The notes under the pieces are model-generated. The model searched no databases. It saw nothing but the letters and a program-made list of their open reading frames with translations, and was not told where the DNA came from. Positions 16,817 to 26,050 of a stretch of DNA of 30,309 nucleotides are shown here, one piece after another. This DNA comes from Promethearchaeota archaeon (GTDB taxonomy: Archaea; Asgardarchaeota; Lokiarchaeia; Sigynarchaeales; SOKP01): assembly GCA_014730295.1 (NCBI GenBank), contig WJIN01000135.1, forward strand, positions 1 through 30,309. The letters run 5' to 3'. How positions within the stretch are numbered: position 1 is the stretch's first letter; each line of letters begins with the position of its first letter. A program made the position numbers and the translations under genes.

Positions 16817-17659
16817 TTACTTAGAATTTATTTTTCTTAACTCCTCTTTCAAAAATTCTTCTAATTTAGCATTACACGCGACCAGAGGGTATTTCAAGTC
16901 CATTGAAAGAGATTGACCTAATGATTCCCCCTTTACTGTAAAGATTTTACCCCCCGCTTCTCTTATTATTAGATAGCTCGCAGCCATATCAACCAATCTA
17001 GTTCCTTTCCGGAAATCTAAATAACCGTCAACACTACCGCGTGCAAGTAAACAAAAACTTAGAGCTATACTTCCCATAACTCGGACTCGATATACTTTTT
17101 TCAATATAGGATTATATTTCTTGAGACTTTTTCTAAGCTTCCAGATATAAAAATCGATCTCGAAGATAAGCTGTTCTGATGGTCCTTTTTCTGATACTGT
17201 AATTTTTTTATCATTTAAAAATGTTCCCCGGTCTTTCTCTGCCCAATACATATCTTCAGTGGTTAGATCCAATATTACTGCCATTTTAATATCATCCAAC
17301 TTAGTGCCTTCAGCATAGGCTATGGAAACACTGAAGAAGGGAATTCCTCGGCTACAATTCGTGGAACCATCTATCGGATCGACAATTAATTTTCGTTCGG
17401 ATTTTGTAATTTTAGCTTTATCTCCTATATATTTCTCTCCAGTTTCTTCGCTAATTAATAAAATATTTATCCCATTTTGCTCCAATAGATTAACTATAGC
17501 ATCTTCTGCTACTATATCAATTTCCATCGAGATATCGCCTCCCGCACCACGTTTTAATTTTTGTGCTCCCTCTATTGTTCCGATTAAAGGTTTAACGGCT
17601 TTTGAAACCTCCAGAGATAATTGTTTTAAAAATTTAATATCGATTTCTTTGGAAGCCAT
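16817..17659 (-). CDS. Inositol monophosphatase-family phosphatase
   Basis: This Mg-dependent sugar-phosphate phosphatase has motif 1 SEETGE and motif 2 DPIDGSTNCSRGIPFFSVSIAY, which supply the metal-binding Glu and Asp residues. The C-terminal motif is VDMAASYLIIREAGG, in which Val replaces the Trp of the bacterial WD-x-A-A motif; that is common in archaeal members that act on inositol phosphate or fructose-1,6-bisphosphate. Start: ATG at 17659 gives a normal N-terminus (MASKEIDIK); a GTG at 17707 would overlap the stop of the CDF gene as GTGA and add 16 residues. It is the last gene of a minus-strand operon after the 257-aa protein and the CDF transporter. Confidence 0.92.
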   Translation of the reverse strand: MASKEIDIKFLKQLSLEVSKAVKPLIGTIEGAQKLKRGAGGDISMEIDIVAEDAIVNLLEQNGINILLISEETGEKYIGDKAKITKSERKLIVDPIDGSTNCSRGIPFFSVSIAYAEGTKLDDIKMAVILDLTTEDMYWAEKDRGTFLNDKKITVSEKGPSEQLIFEIDFYIWKLRKSLKKYNPILKKVYRVRVMGSIALSFCLLARGSVDGYLDFRKGTRLVDMAASYLIIREAGGKIFTVKGESLGQSLSMDLKYPLVACNAKLEEFLKEELRKINSK

Positions 17660-17703
17660 AATTAAGTAAAAAGAGGAGATAATTTCAAATAATGTTTTTG
17701 TTT

Positions 17704-18945
17704 TCACTCTTTTGGATTCTCTTCTTTTTTTACTATTTCACTTAGTATTTCAGCATCAGTTAGGACCATTTCAATAAAACTATTTTCAAAAACCAACTTT
17801 GGACCGCGTTTTAACTTCATTTTTGTATAAATTCTATCGATATTTTGAGAACTAAGCCAATCAGAGACAAGAATTCCTTTACGCTTCTCTCTTTCCATAA
17901 ATTTATTTGATAATATCTCAAATTTAGTTAATTTTTCATTTTCGAATTCTAATATCCCAAAAAATGGTGCTTCCCCATATTTATCGTGAATATCTGAGTC
18001 TAATCCCTTATTTTTCTCAAGTGGGATAGCTATTTTAGTGGTTTTTTCTTCTTGGGTTCGGGTGGTAATTACGATTTTAAAAATTTCTGGAAAATTCTTT
18101 TTAATTTTATTGGAAAGCTTTTTCTTTAATAAATCTACTTTTGAGAGACTCATATCTTGGCTTAGTTTCAAATCGACTTCTAAAAAGATATAGCGTCCAT
18201 AAGCTCTGATTTCCATATTATCAATGTTCTTAATCTTGGGGAAGTTTTCGATAAGGTCGATTAATTCCGTGCGTTTGTCGAACTCAATTACAGCATCCAA
18301 TAAGGTCTTGGTGGAAGTGAGAAATATATCATATCCCCCTTTAATGATAAAAAGAGCGATTATTAATCCAAAAATTGAGTCAAGGATAATAACCCCAAAA
18401 TAGGCAGCAATAAACCCAATTAAGACTGTCGAAGATATAAAATTATCCAGCAATTTTTCAGTTGTCTCAGACTCAATTATTTCTGAATGGGCTCGTTTCT
18501 CAATAATTTTGAGGTATATGGTTGTTATAATAGAGATTGATAGTGAAACACCCATTATTGCTAAAATGAACGGAGATACAATTATAATCTTAACTCTCCC
18601 TGAAAAGAAATTCAAAATCTCAGAAATTGATTCTCTGATAATGTTATATGCAGTAAAAAAGATAAAAATAGAGATTACTAAGCTCACTACATTTTCTATA
18701 CGATAGTAACCATAGGGAAATTTTTCGTTAGGTTTCTTGCTGACAAAGATAATTCCAACTAATGATGCAATAACGATTATAATATCCGTAAGATTATCAA
18801 ATGCATCTGCTTGTAAGGCAAGACTATTGGTAAATAGTCCAAGAAAAAGCTTGATTATGAATAAAGTAAGATTTACTGAAAGCAGGACAAAATTGATAAA
18901 AATCGGCTTCTCATAGATTTTAAGGTCATTTTCAGCTCGTTCCAT
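17704..18945 (-). CDS. Cation diffusion facilitator transporter (second copy)
   Basis: This 413-residue membrane protein has six predicted transmembrane segments in residues 12-215. The metal site reads D50-x3-D54 in TM2 (QADAFDNLTD) and E163-x3-D167 in TM5 (TEKLLD), so the zinc-type His of TM5 is replaced by Glu. The C-terminal half holds one normal CDF ferredoxin-like tail (about 225-300) and a second module of about 110 residues rich in K and E (about 305-413) that reads like a NifX/dinitrogenase-cofactor-type domain (MEREKRKGILVSDWLSSQNI), a known CDF companion. Divalent-metal efflux is the expected role. It lies 12 bp after the 257-aa gene and overlaps or abuts the phosphatase, so all three probably share one transcript. 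Confidence 0.85.
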   Translation of the reverse strand: MERAENDLKIYEKPIFINFVLLSVNLTLFIIKLFLGLFTNSLALQADAFDNLTDIIIVIASLVGIIFVSKKPNEKFPYGYYRIENVVSLVISIFIFFTAYNIIRESISEILNFFSGRVKIIIVSPFILAIMGVSLSISIITTIYLKIIEKRAHSEIIESETTEKLLDNFISSTVLIGFIAAYFGVIILDSIFGLIIALFIIKGGYDIFLTSTKTLLDAVIEFDKRTELIDLIENFPKIKNIDNMEIRAYGRYIFLEVDLKLSQDMSLSKVDLLKKKLSNKIKKNFPEIFKIVITTRTQEEKTTKIAIPLEKNKGLDSDIHDKYGEAPFFGILEFENEKLTKFEILSNKFMEREKRKGILVSDWLSSQNIDRIYTKMKLKRGPKLVFENSFIEMVLTDAEILSEIVKKEENPKE

Positions 18946-18957
18946 TGAGATTTCACT

Positions 18958-19731
18958 TTAAAAAAGATTTTTTTCTACAATCCATTTTTCTACTTTAAAT
19001 AATTGATATTGCTCACGCTCTTGGGTATCATACTCAGAATGAACTGTGCTTTTTGGTATCCAGAATTCCTGTCCATTCTCTAAATCGATTAGAAGCGCTT
19101 TTGGACTTTCAACCTTTATTTTCGCCTGGATTTCCACTAAATCTACAGATACTCCATATTCGGTAGTTTCGACCACATGAAGACCGTCTCGCGCATAAAT
19201 TTGTTCAGAGAAGACACGATATTCGTCCTCTGTTTCCTCTTCCTTTTCTTCAAGTTTCTCCTTAAAAGTCCCGCTAGTAGCAAACTCAATTTTTTCTTTT
19301 ACAATGTGATCGAGAAGTAATGTTAAAAACCGAGTGCTCGGGAATCTGAACTTCTTCTCATAATCTCCGATTCTAAAAACGCAAATATTTCGAGCGCGGT
19401 CTTCCCATCCTACGTAAATCTCGGTTTTATCGTCATGGAATACGTGGTATCCACGCCAATTTGCTAAACGCCGCTCTAATACCTCCAATATACATATGGT
19501 CTCCTCTATGCTTAATTTGATCGTTTTCCCTTCTCCTTGCGACGGTTTTTCCCAGATCCCATCTTCCTTCCTTCTAATACAAGTTAGAAAGATATGTGGA
19601 AGATTTTTGGCAGGACTTTGTACAATTACACCAACCTCATGCCCAAAAAATGATTTATTGTGATGATCTGTCAATTTTCCATTCAAAAAATTTATAAATT
19701 TTCTAATTCTGCTAATTATGTAATATATCAA
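18958..19731 (-). CDS. Two-part protein of unknown function, first gene of the CDF operon
   Basis: This is a 257-residue, charged, soluble protein. The first part (about 25-150) has alternating short strands and a helix (GEGKTIKLSIEETICILEVL), which weakly recalls PC4/coactivator-type nucleic-acid-binding folds. A linker rich in E and K (about 157-175) follows. The last 60 residues read SPKALLIDLENGQEFWIPKST, a small beta domain with a WxPKS motif known at the C-terminus of several archaeal and phage proteins. I cannot name a function. It is 12 bp upstream of the CDF gene. The start is TTG at 19731, with no ribosome site, so the N-terminus is uncertain. Confidence 0.65.
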   Translation of the reverse strand: MIYYIISRIRKFINFLNGKLTDHHNKSFFGHEVGVIVQSPAKNLPHIFLTCIRRKEDGIWEKPSQGEGKTIKLSIEETICILEVLERRLANWRGYHVFHDDKTEIYVGWEDRARNICVFRIGDYEKKFRFPSTRFLTLLLDHIVKEKIEFATSGTFKEKLEEKEEETEDEYRVFSEQIYARDGLHVVETTEYGVSVDLVEIQAKIKVESPKALLIDLENGQEFWIPKSTVHSEYDTQEREQYQLFKVEKWIVEKNLF

Positions 19732-19908
19732 TAATAATTTAACTTCATTGAAATTTTTTTCATACTTTCAGCGATTTTTTCCTCAGAATTTTAAATATTC
19801 CATAAAAAAAAACCTTATATCTAAATCAATATACTGACTAATTATAAAATTACATAATAAGAAATCTTCCTATCCCAAAATAGTAAAAATAAAAGGAGTA
19901 TTCTAACT

Positions 19909-21243
19909 ATGACAAATCTATTTCTTCAAATTTTTGTTCTTATCTGTTTCTTGGGTGTCGTGGTCATTCTATTCTTCGAGGAAAGAGACTATATCTACTA
20001 TACTTTTGTCTTTATTGTACTCGCAGGTTTAGTAACAGCTGCATTCATTCCTGAAACTCGCGACCTCCAATTTTATATAGAGAAAATTGAATGGGAAGTC
20101 ATTTTCTTCTTGATTACGATGTTCACCATTGTAGAAATCCTAAAAGAAAATAGAATATTTGATGAAATTGCTAGATTAGTGGTTGTGAAATACCAGAATA
20201 ACTTGCGCAAGATGTTTTACGTTATATGTATAGTTTCCACGTTGCTTGCTACTATAGTAGAAGATTTAAGTATTGCCATGATTTTCGCACCCATTATCAT
20301 CGTTGCTAGTCGGAAATTAAATATTAAACCTGCGGCCTATCTTCTTGGAATGACCATATGCATAAACATCGCAGCTACGTTAACTCCCTTCGGTTCTGCA
20401 CAAAATATTTTAATCTCTAATGAATTTGGGTTGGATATCTTGTGGTTTATAATTAAATTGGGACCATATTTCGTTATTTCCTTAATATCAACATTAATAT
20501 TACTGGACCGATTTTCTCTTAGAAATGATATTGATTTTTGTGCATCTCACGCATGCAGTCCCGAAGAAATTGGGGAGGATACATTACTTTCCGAACCAAA
20601 TATAGAAAAACGAAAATTTATAATGAATTTATTTGGATTAGTCATATTTATAGTCCTCCTTATTGTGATCCCAGAGATTTATTTAGCAGGATTAATAGGT
20701 GCGTTGATTTTTGTTTTGATTAATCCGGTAGAAACTCGCGACGGAAAAAAGTCTCTCTCTCTCTCAAAATACCTCTCACACGTCGATTACAAACTCATTT
20801 ATTTTTTTATGGCGTTATTTCTGTTTGTTGGGTTATTAGAAGCAAACGGAACTATTCTTTTTATTGAAAATCTCATAGCAAGTGTGTCGTCCGAGAGTGA
20901 GTTTGTTTTAGCTATTATTATTTTAGTAAGCACGTCAATTTTAAGTGGACTGATTGATAATACACCGGTTACTATAATCTTTATTCCAATCGTTCGATTC
21001 TTATTTAATCTTCCTGAATTTTATCTTGGCCCGATAGTAGTGGCTTTTATATTGGGGATTAATTTGGGCGGGAATTTTCTTCCGCAAGGAAGTGCGGCTG
21101 ATTTAGCAACATTAGAGATCAGTCGGGACAATCAAGTTGATGATATGTCATATAAACGTCTTTTTAAGGTTGGAGGAGTTTTTGCTCTATTTCATGTACT
21201 CTTGGGAATAGGATATATTGCATTGCTGGTATATGTATTTTAA
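19909..21243 (+). CDS. ArsB/NhaD-type ion transporter (SLC13-like permease)
   Basis: This is a 444-residue integral membrane protein with about 11 hydrophobic segments. Family features are LAGLVTAAFIPETR early, the EILKENRIFDEIAR helix after a VIFFLITMFTIVE segment, the loop IEDLSIAMIFAPI-like (TIVEDLSIAMIFAPI), TPFGSAQNILIS (first re-entrant hairpin), and the second half with SGLIDNTPVTIIFIPI and NLGGNFLPQGSAADLATL (second hairpin). It moves Na+/H+ or an oxyanion such as arsenite; no arsenic gene lies next to it, so Na+/H+ antiport is at least as likely. The start is ATG, with GGAG about ten bases upstream. It has a canonical length. Confidence 0.9.
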   Translation: MTNLFLQIFVLICFLGVVVILFFEERDYIYYTFVFIVLAGLVTAAFIPETRDLQFYIEKIEWEVIFFLITMFTIVEILKENRIFDEIARLVVVKYQNNLRKMFYVICIVSTLLATIVEDLSIAMIFAPIIIVASRKLNIKPAAYLLGMTICINIAATLTPFGSAQNILISNEFGLDILWFIIKLGPYFVISLISTLILLDRFSLRNDIDFCASHACSPEEIGEDTLLSEPNIEKRKFIMNLFGLVIFIVLLIVIPEIYLAGLIGALIFVLINPVETRDGKKSLSLSKYLSHVDYKLIYFFMALFLFVGLLEANGTILFIENLIASVSSESEFVLAIIILVSTSILSGLIDNTPVTIIFIPIVRFLFNLPEFYLGPIVVAFILGINLGGNFLPQGSAADLATLEISRDNQVDDMSYKRLFKVGGVFALFHVLLGIGYIALLVYVF

Positions 21244-21312
21244 TTACCGAAATAACAGTCAAATAAATATCTGCGAATAATTTTTAAATAAAATCATGAT
21301 GCTTTTATATTT

Positions 21313-21722
21313 AGAATTCAATTAGCTGTTCAACAACCTGAAAAATCTCTCTTGTTTTTATTTGGATTTCAAGTCAGGAAAAGCCATGAGCCTCCAAAGA
21401 TTTTAGATTCTTTAATTTATAAAAATCAAATAAAAGCAGATAAGGACGTGTTATAAAAACTTACAGACTTATCGAATTTAGCTAAAATAACAGAAAAAGA
21501 GGAAACTTCAACTATATTGGGCTGATACGAGATGAAAAATTAATCCCCCCTCAAGCAATATATGATAAAACCAAAACAGAAAATAAAATTAAGTCCTTAA
21601 AATTCCAAAGAACCTTTGATCTTAATCCTTCTCCAAACAGAGATGAACGGTTCTGGTTTAGAATAACTTTCAATAATGGACCTCAAGCGTGGACTAGTCC
21701 AGTTGATTTTATGAGAGTTTAA
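21313..21722 (+). pseudogene. Decayed gene, two out-of-frame fragments
   Basis: The 637-bp gap between the transporter and the dehydrogenase holds coding-like sequence without a start. Fragment 1 (21313-21456) is open for 47 codons and reads RIQLAVQQPEKSLLFLFGF and on to KADKDVL before a stop. Fragment 2 (21486-21722) is in another frame, open for 78 codons, and ends FWFRITFNNGPQAWTSPVDF, then MRV and a stop. Amino-acid composition is protein-like (W, F, P clustered), unlike random AT-rich DNA. Fragments lie in order, so one frameshifted, 5'-truncated gene is the simple reading. The family is not recognised. The rest of the gap (21244-21312, 21723-21880) shows nothing beyond the ribosome site of the next gene. 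Confidence 0.5.
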
Positions 21723-21880
21723 CCATTCATAAAAAAAAGAAATTTTTAATTAGGTAATTAACCATACATTTATATTTTTCTTTTTCATATAGATTATACA
21801 TCGAAATTCTCATTCAAAGTATAAATATTTAGTTTATCGTAAGAGGTTTTTTAAATTATGGGTAGGAGATATGATAAATT

Positions 21881-23752
21881 ATGATTCCAAAAAAAATGAA
21901 AGAATTCTTATGGGGAAATCTTCCCATAAATGCTATAGAAAATCGATTGGTCAAAGAAGAGGGAAAATGTTATTTAGAGTTTGAAAACAAAGATGAACAC
22001 TTACTTTCTCATCTTGGAATAATCGGAGATAAATTAGGTCCTAATTTGGTTATTTGTATGTGGGATGAGGATTCTCCAGAAGAAATTGGAGGATATTTGA
22101 TAATCGACAATATCTCAATGGGTACTCCCTCTATGGGAGGAATCAGAATGCTTCCAGATCTTCTCCCCTCGGATATTTATAACTTGGCGAGAGGAATGAC
22201 TTTGAAAAATGCTGCAGCTCATTTACCTTATGGAGGGGGTAAAGCTGGTATTGTGGCAAGTAGAGAATTATCTCAAAAAGATCATAATCAAATAATTATA
22301 GGTTTTGCGAAATTAATCAAAAAATACGAAGATCTGTATGTTCCCGGACCGGATGTAGGTACAAATGATAAAGATATGAAAATAATTGCAATTCAAAATG
22401 GTATAGATAGTACTGTTTCAAAAACAGCCGATATGGGGGGAAATAGGATTGATGAATTAGGGGCTGCCGGAGGTGGTGTTGTTATTGCACTAAAAACACT
22501 CTTGGACATAATGCCCCGATTACGGGTTCTCCCCCAATTTTCAAATCTCGAATTACCTTCAAAAGATAATTTAAATGTTATCATTCAAGGTTTTGGGGCA
22601 GTTGGGGCACATGCTAGTCGAATTTTAAAAGAAAAAATCCCAGACGCAAAAGTTATTGGAGTAAGCGATATAAAAGGATATTTATATAACAAAAACGGAT
22701 TACCTGTAGAAGATTTATTTGAATTATGGAAAAGGAAAGGATTAATCACTACAGAATATTTTAGAATTAATTTGATTGATAAAGGATATACTCATCCAAC
22801 AAAGTTTTCTACAAACCCTAATGACTTATTAAGGGAAGATGCTTTTTGTATGATTCCAGCAGCACCCGTATTCAATTACCTCGGTGTAAGAGAATCGGAT
22901 AAGTCATCTATGACTGTAAAAAATATGGGAAATTGGCAATTAATCGTTGAAGGAGCCAATACATATTCTCCAGATCCAAATAAAAAAGCCGCTCGGACTC
23001 GGATGGAGCAGATCGTATACCGAGAAGAGGGGGTCATGATTGCGAATGATTATTTAGTTAATTCAGGGGGAGTTATATTTGCTGCTCAAGAACATATCAT
23101 TAAAACACCAGAGGAACTAAAAATACCAGAAAATTTGTTAGGAAACGAAGACGCTGTGGAAAATTGGTTAAAAGATCATTCAGAAGGTTTTAGAAGTTTA
23201 TCCAAAAAACGTTTAGACGCAGGAATAGAGGCTAGAGAAGATGTTATTCGCCATAATATGATTGAATTAATAGAGATACTAACAACCAATCAAGAATTAT
23301 TGCCAACTCCCGCTGCAGAGCGAATTAGCCTTAAACGTTTAGCGAAGAGTGAACGTGAAAAAACAGCTGTGGATATTATGCAAGATATTTCAACAATAAA
23401 TGTCAATAGTTCTATTCATGAAGCCGCATCCATGATAATACGAGGGCCTAGTAATATTGTTGCTGTCCTATCTGAAAAAAAACTCGTGGGGGTTTTAACC
23501 GCCTGGGATATAACCAAATCAATTGCAGAACGTAAGTTCACCTCAAAGGTTGAAGAAATTATGACAAGAGATGTGGTATTTGCCGAACCTGATAATGATC
23601 TCTTGTTGATCATTAGTAGATTAGAGCAATATCGGATTTCAGCGATGCCTGTAGTTAATAATTCTGAGGTTCTTGGATATGTGAGTTCCGATCTAATAAC
23701 CCAAAGATATGTTGCTCGATTCATGCAAGATCAAGAATTTTTAAGATTATAA
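21881..23752 (+). CDS. Glu/Leu/Phe/Val dehydrogenase-family enzyme with C-terminal CBS-domain pair
   Basis: Residues 1 to about 485 form an amino-acid dehydrogenase. TLKNAAAHLPYGGGKAG supplies the substrate/catalytic lysines K109 and K121, GPDVGTND the catalytic Asp (D158), and QGFGAVGAHA (237-242) the NAD(P)-binding loop. VEGANTYSP and LVNSGGVI are further family blocks. Residues about 492-612 add two CBS motifs (TAVDIMQDISTI... and VEEIMTRDVVFAEP...), which in other proteins bind AMP, ATP or SAM. It interconverts an amino acid and its 2-oxo acid plus ammonia, probably under adenylate control (inference). GDHs are usually about 420 residues; at 623 this is a clear fusion. AGGAG lies about 12 bases before the ATG. 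Confidence 0.9.
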   Translation: MIPKKMKEFLWGNLPINAIENRLVKEEGKCYLEFENKDEHLLSHLGIIGDKLGPNLVICMWDEDSPEEIGGYLIIDNISMGTPSMGGIRMLPDLLPSDIYNLARGMTLKNAAAHLPYGGGKAGIVASRELSQKDHNQIIIGFAKLIKKYEDLYVPGPDVGTNDKDMKIIAIQNGIDSTVSKTADMGGNRIDELGAAGGGVVIALKTLLDIMPRLRVLPQFSNLELPSKDNLNVIIQGFGAVGAHASRILKEKIPDAKVIGVSDIKGYLYNKNGLPVEDLFELWKRKGLITTEYFRINLIDKGYTHPTKFSTNPNDLLREDAFCMIPAAPVFNYLGVRESDKSSMTVKNMGNWQLIVEGANTYSPDPNKKAARTRMEQIVYREEGVMIANDYLVNSGGVIFAAQEHIIKTPEELKIPENLLGNEDAVENWLKDHSEGFRSLSKKRLDAGIEAREDVIRHNMIELIEILTTNQELLPTPAAERISLKRLAKSEREKTAVDIMQDISTINVNSSIHEAASMIIRGPSNIVAVLSEKKLVGVLTAWDITKSIAERKFTSKVEEIMTRDVVFAEPDNDLLLIISRLEQYRISAMPVVNNSEVLGYVSSDLITQRYVARFMQDQEFLRL

Positions 23753-23780
23753 GCTTTTTTTAGGTTTTATTTTTGTTAAT

Positions 23781-24281
23781 TTAAGTGATATTTCGGCGGC
23801 CTGGTCTAAATCCATATGAATGTGGCTCAAACTTAGCCTCCCATTCTGGTTCCAAAGCAAGTTTTACGAGCATTTGCATGACTCGATCCTTCACTGTGGG
23901 AATCCCTAATGGTCGTTTATCCCCGCTCTTCTTTGGGATATAGACACGTCTTAGCGGTTTACATCTATAACTAAAAATATTGGTCTGACGAATCTCTTTT
24001 ACCAGCCTTACACGTTGCCGTGGGGTAACGTAGACTTGTCCGTCAATTCCAGGCGTATACTTGCCTTTATTTTCCTGCGTGACTCTTCGTATTGCTAAGA
24101 GTCTCGCAAAATGTGATCTGACAAGGAGTTTTTGAAGGTTTTTCACCTTCGCATAATCCTTCTCACGGGTTACTCGAAAGATCCGTTCTTGAAGCCGTCT
24201 TACATATCTGCGGACTTTATCCCATTGGATATTATCCCAAATTCCGATATGCCCTTTGTTCTGTTCAATGCTTTCACACAT
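23781..24281 (-). pseudogene. Group II intron-encoded reverse transcriptase/maturase, N-terminal fragment
   Basis: This 166-codon fragment of a protein is normally 500-600 residues long. It starts with an intron-protein N-terminus (helical K/R-rich region RRLQERIFRVTREKDYAKV, then KLLVRSHFARLLAIRRVTQEN), continues through GKYTPGIDGQ (RT-0) and KPLRRVYIPKKSGDKRPLGIP (RT-1), then ends within SYGFRPGRR (RT-2) followed by NIT and a stop. The catalytic YADD block and the maturase and endonuclease parts are lost. The break lies at about 23794-23797, and the last codons are host DNA. The sequence looks like the chloroplast-like class of group II intron proteins. The ATG start has no nearby alternative. 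Confidence 0.85.
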
Positions 24282-24911
24282 CGTTTAACTTCTCCTCTGG
24301 TTAAGATTTCTCACTACTTTTCTTTCGTTGAGACCTGCTTTGGAAGTCAGCAGCCTTTCAGCTTGGGTATCTCTGTAGTTCGATCGCTACTACAATCCTA
24401 TCCATACCATTACAGCATGACATTTGCTTCCTCCAGCATCCTCTACCCACTAAGCCATCCCCCTTCCTCACGGTCGGGATACCACTCCACTCCCGCGTGT
24501 GGGGCTTATTGGGCTTACCAAGTTCCTTATGCCCGACTTTCAACAGAGCCCTTAGGGAGGCACTTTCCCCCGGTTGCACAATGAATGACAATGGGATGAA
24601 AAAAAACCATCCCAACCCGGCAACTCACCATTTTGGTCTCGGCGTCTCAGCTATATTTCGCCGATTTTTAATAACGAGGTTTATCGCACCTTCACGTTAG
24701 TTTCCCATAGGCTCTCTGGCTAGCCCTTCTAGACCACTTTATAGCTAAGTGCAGAAGGTACATTGTCTTTAGAGCTTCACACATCATCATTACTAATGAT
24801 GCATGTCTAAATAGCCATTATCGGTCATCTCGATATTAGTTTTTGAAAACCACCTTTAAATATTATTGTTCTCAAGTCCTAAATTCGGACATAAAGCTTT
24901 ACTTGTCGCAC
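23781..24911 (-). mobile_element. Group II intron, 5' end and ribozyme core present, 3' part missing
   Basis: On the minus strand the element starts with the group II 5' consensus GTGCGAC (24905-24911). About 620 bases of G+C-rich, heavily structured RNA follow, with group II domain I-IV-type text (for example a GGGCTTATTGGGC-like arm read on the plus strand near 24500) leading into the intron-encoded reverse transcriptase at 24281. The coding region stops after the RT-2 block, near 23795. The remaining RT, maturase (X) domain and the catalytic domains V and VI are absent, so it cannot splice or move by itself. It lies about 30-45 bp after the GDH-CBS stop and 70 bp before the ArsR gene. Confidence 0.82.
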
Positions 24912-24982
24912 TTTTTTATTTAAATATCATCAGATTTAAAGATTAGTAAGTAAGAAATGTCTAGATAAACATATAAGAAAGA

Positions 24983-25372
24983 TTAAGGTTGAGGAAATCT
25001 ATTTAAAAAAGAAGAAGATATACCCCTACGTTCTAATGATTCAAATTTTTTAAGTTGTTGACTAGGAGATTGTTGATAGGCTTGTTCTATTGCTTTTATA
25101 AACTTCAATCCATCTCCAGTGATGATATAAACACCGTTCCCTTCTCTACTGATTAAATTAACTTCCATTAATTGAGTGAGATGATTTGAAACAGCTGTTT
25201 TTTTAAGTTCTAATTCAAATACAATCTTAGCATAGGGTTGGGGACCTTTTAATAATAATATTAAAATTTGCAATCTTTTTTCATTCCCAAGTGCTTTCAT
25301 TATTGAAGTGATTTCCGAGAAGGATAAATTAAGAGCTTCAATTAAATGTTCATATACGAATTCAGTCGTCAT
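24983..25372 (-). CDS. ArsR-type winged-helix transcription regulator
   Basis: This 129-residue DNA-binding protein has a winged helix-turn-helix of the ArsR class: IMKALGNEKRLQILILLLKGPQPYAKIVFEL, then KKTAVSNHLTQLMEVNLISRE as the recognition region, and a short wing GNGVYIITGDGL. There is no cysteine-rich metal site, so it is unlikely to be a metal sensor. It overlaps the preceding GyrI-like gene by 11 bp and is translated after it. The pair looks like a ligand sensor with its DNA-binding output, and it probably regulates this locus or a neighbour (inference). The last residues (SFLNRFPQP) are an extra tail. Confidence 0.88.
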   Translation of the reverse strand: MTTEFVYEHLIEALNLSFSEITSIMKALGNEKRLQILILLLKGPQPYAKIVFELELKKTAVSNHLTQLMEVNLISREGNGVYIITGDGLKFIKAIEQAYQQSPSQQLKKFESLERRGISSSFLNRFPQP

Positions 25373-25886
25373 TATTTTCCCCCTCTTTTAGTTTGATCGG
25401 GATATACCAATCCATTAAAGAATTCTCCATATCATTTTCATCCCATCTATCGGGATGATAGGATTGCATCATGTAAGGATAGGATGCTTCATATTCAGAC
25501 TCCGGTAACCACTCTCTAAATATGTATTCAGCACCTTTACCCATATATTTAGAAGTAAAAAAGAGATATGGAGTGTTTGGAAAGACTTTATAGAACATAC
25601 CTAGTGGGAAGAAATCTATACTTTTAACTTCAATTCCCACAAAAATATGAAACTTTTTATGTGATTCATAATCATCAGGTTCAATATGAACCTCATATCC
25701 ATGGGCATCTCCAAATTTTATGGAATCTAAGAATTCTCTATATTTGTAATAAAGTTTTCCAAATCTATCCCAGGTCTTTCCAATTTCATTTTCCCTATTC
25801 CATCCTTTTGCGGAATGAAATGGATCACCAAAATAAACACTTCCTAAGAGTTTAAAAATTTTTGCTTCTAAGACCTTAGGTATCAT
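25362..25886 (-). CDS. GyrI-like small-molecule-binding protein
   Basis: This 174-residue soluble protein has the GyrI/AraC-effector-binding (SOUL-like) layout: an N-terminal strand ending in GSVYFGDP, a central Tyr-rich helix (KLYYKYREFLDSIKFGDAHGYEVHI) and a FFPLGMFYKVFPNTPYLFF region that often forms the ligand pocket, and a C-terminal acidic tail. Such domains bind drugs and other hydrophobic ligands, and some block gyrase. It is the first gene of a two-gene unit with the ArsR regulator (11-bp overlap), which suggests that the two proteins sense and respond to the same compound. AGGAGTG about 11 bases before the ATG supports the start. Confidence 0.82.
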   Translation of the reverse strand: MIPKVLEAKIFKLLGSVYFGDPFHSAKGWNRENEIGKTWDRFGKLYYKYREFLDSIKFGDAHGYEVHIEPDDYESHKKFHIFVGIEVKSIDFFPLGMFYKVFPNTPYLFFTSKYMGKGAEYIFREWLPESEYEASYPYMMQSYHPDRWDENDMENSLMDWYIPIKLKEGENNDD

Positions 25887-26050
25887 TTGAAATTAGTCAC
25901 TCCTATCTTGATTAAGATATAGTTTTCCATATATATGAATCTTCCTAAAAAAAGTGAACAAATTCATATTATCTAAATACTAAAGTGGTTTTTTTTGTAA
26001 CAGAAAACAAAAAAATTGTTTTCAATGAATAATTAAAGTAAGTGAAAAAT

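Noticed and set aside
19909..21243. An arsenic-resistance operon
   Set aside because: The permease has the ArsB/NhaD fold, but no arsenate reductase or ArsA is adjacent; the ArsR-type regulator is 4 kb away and paired with a GyrI-like gene.
24132..24700. Several open frames on both strands in the intron
   Set aside because: They fall in the ribozyme core (domains I-IV) and have no protein-like features. The only real coding part of the intron is the RT fragment at 23781-24281.
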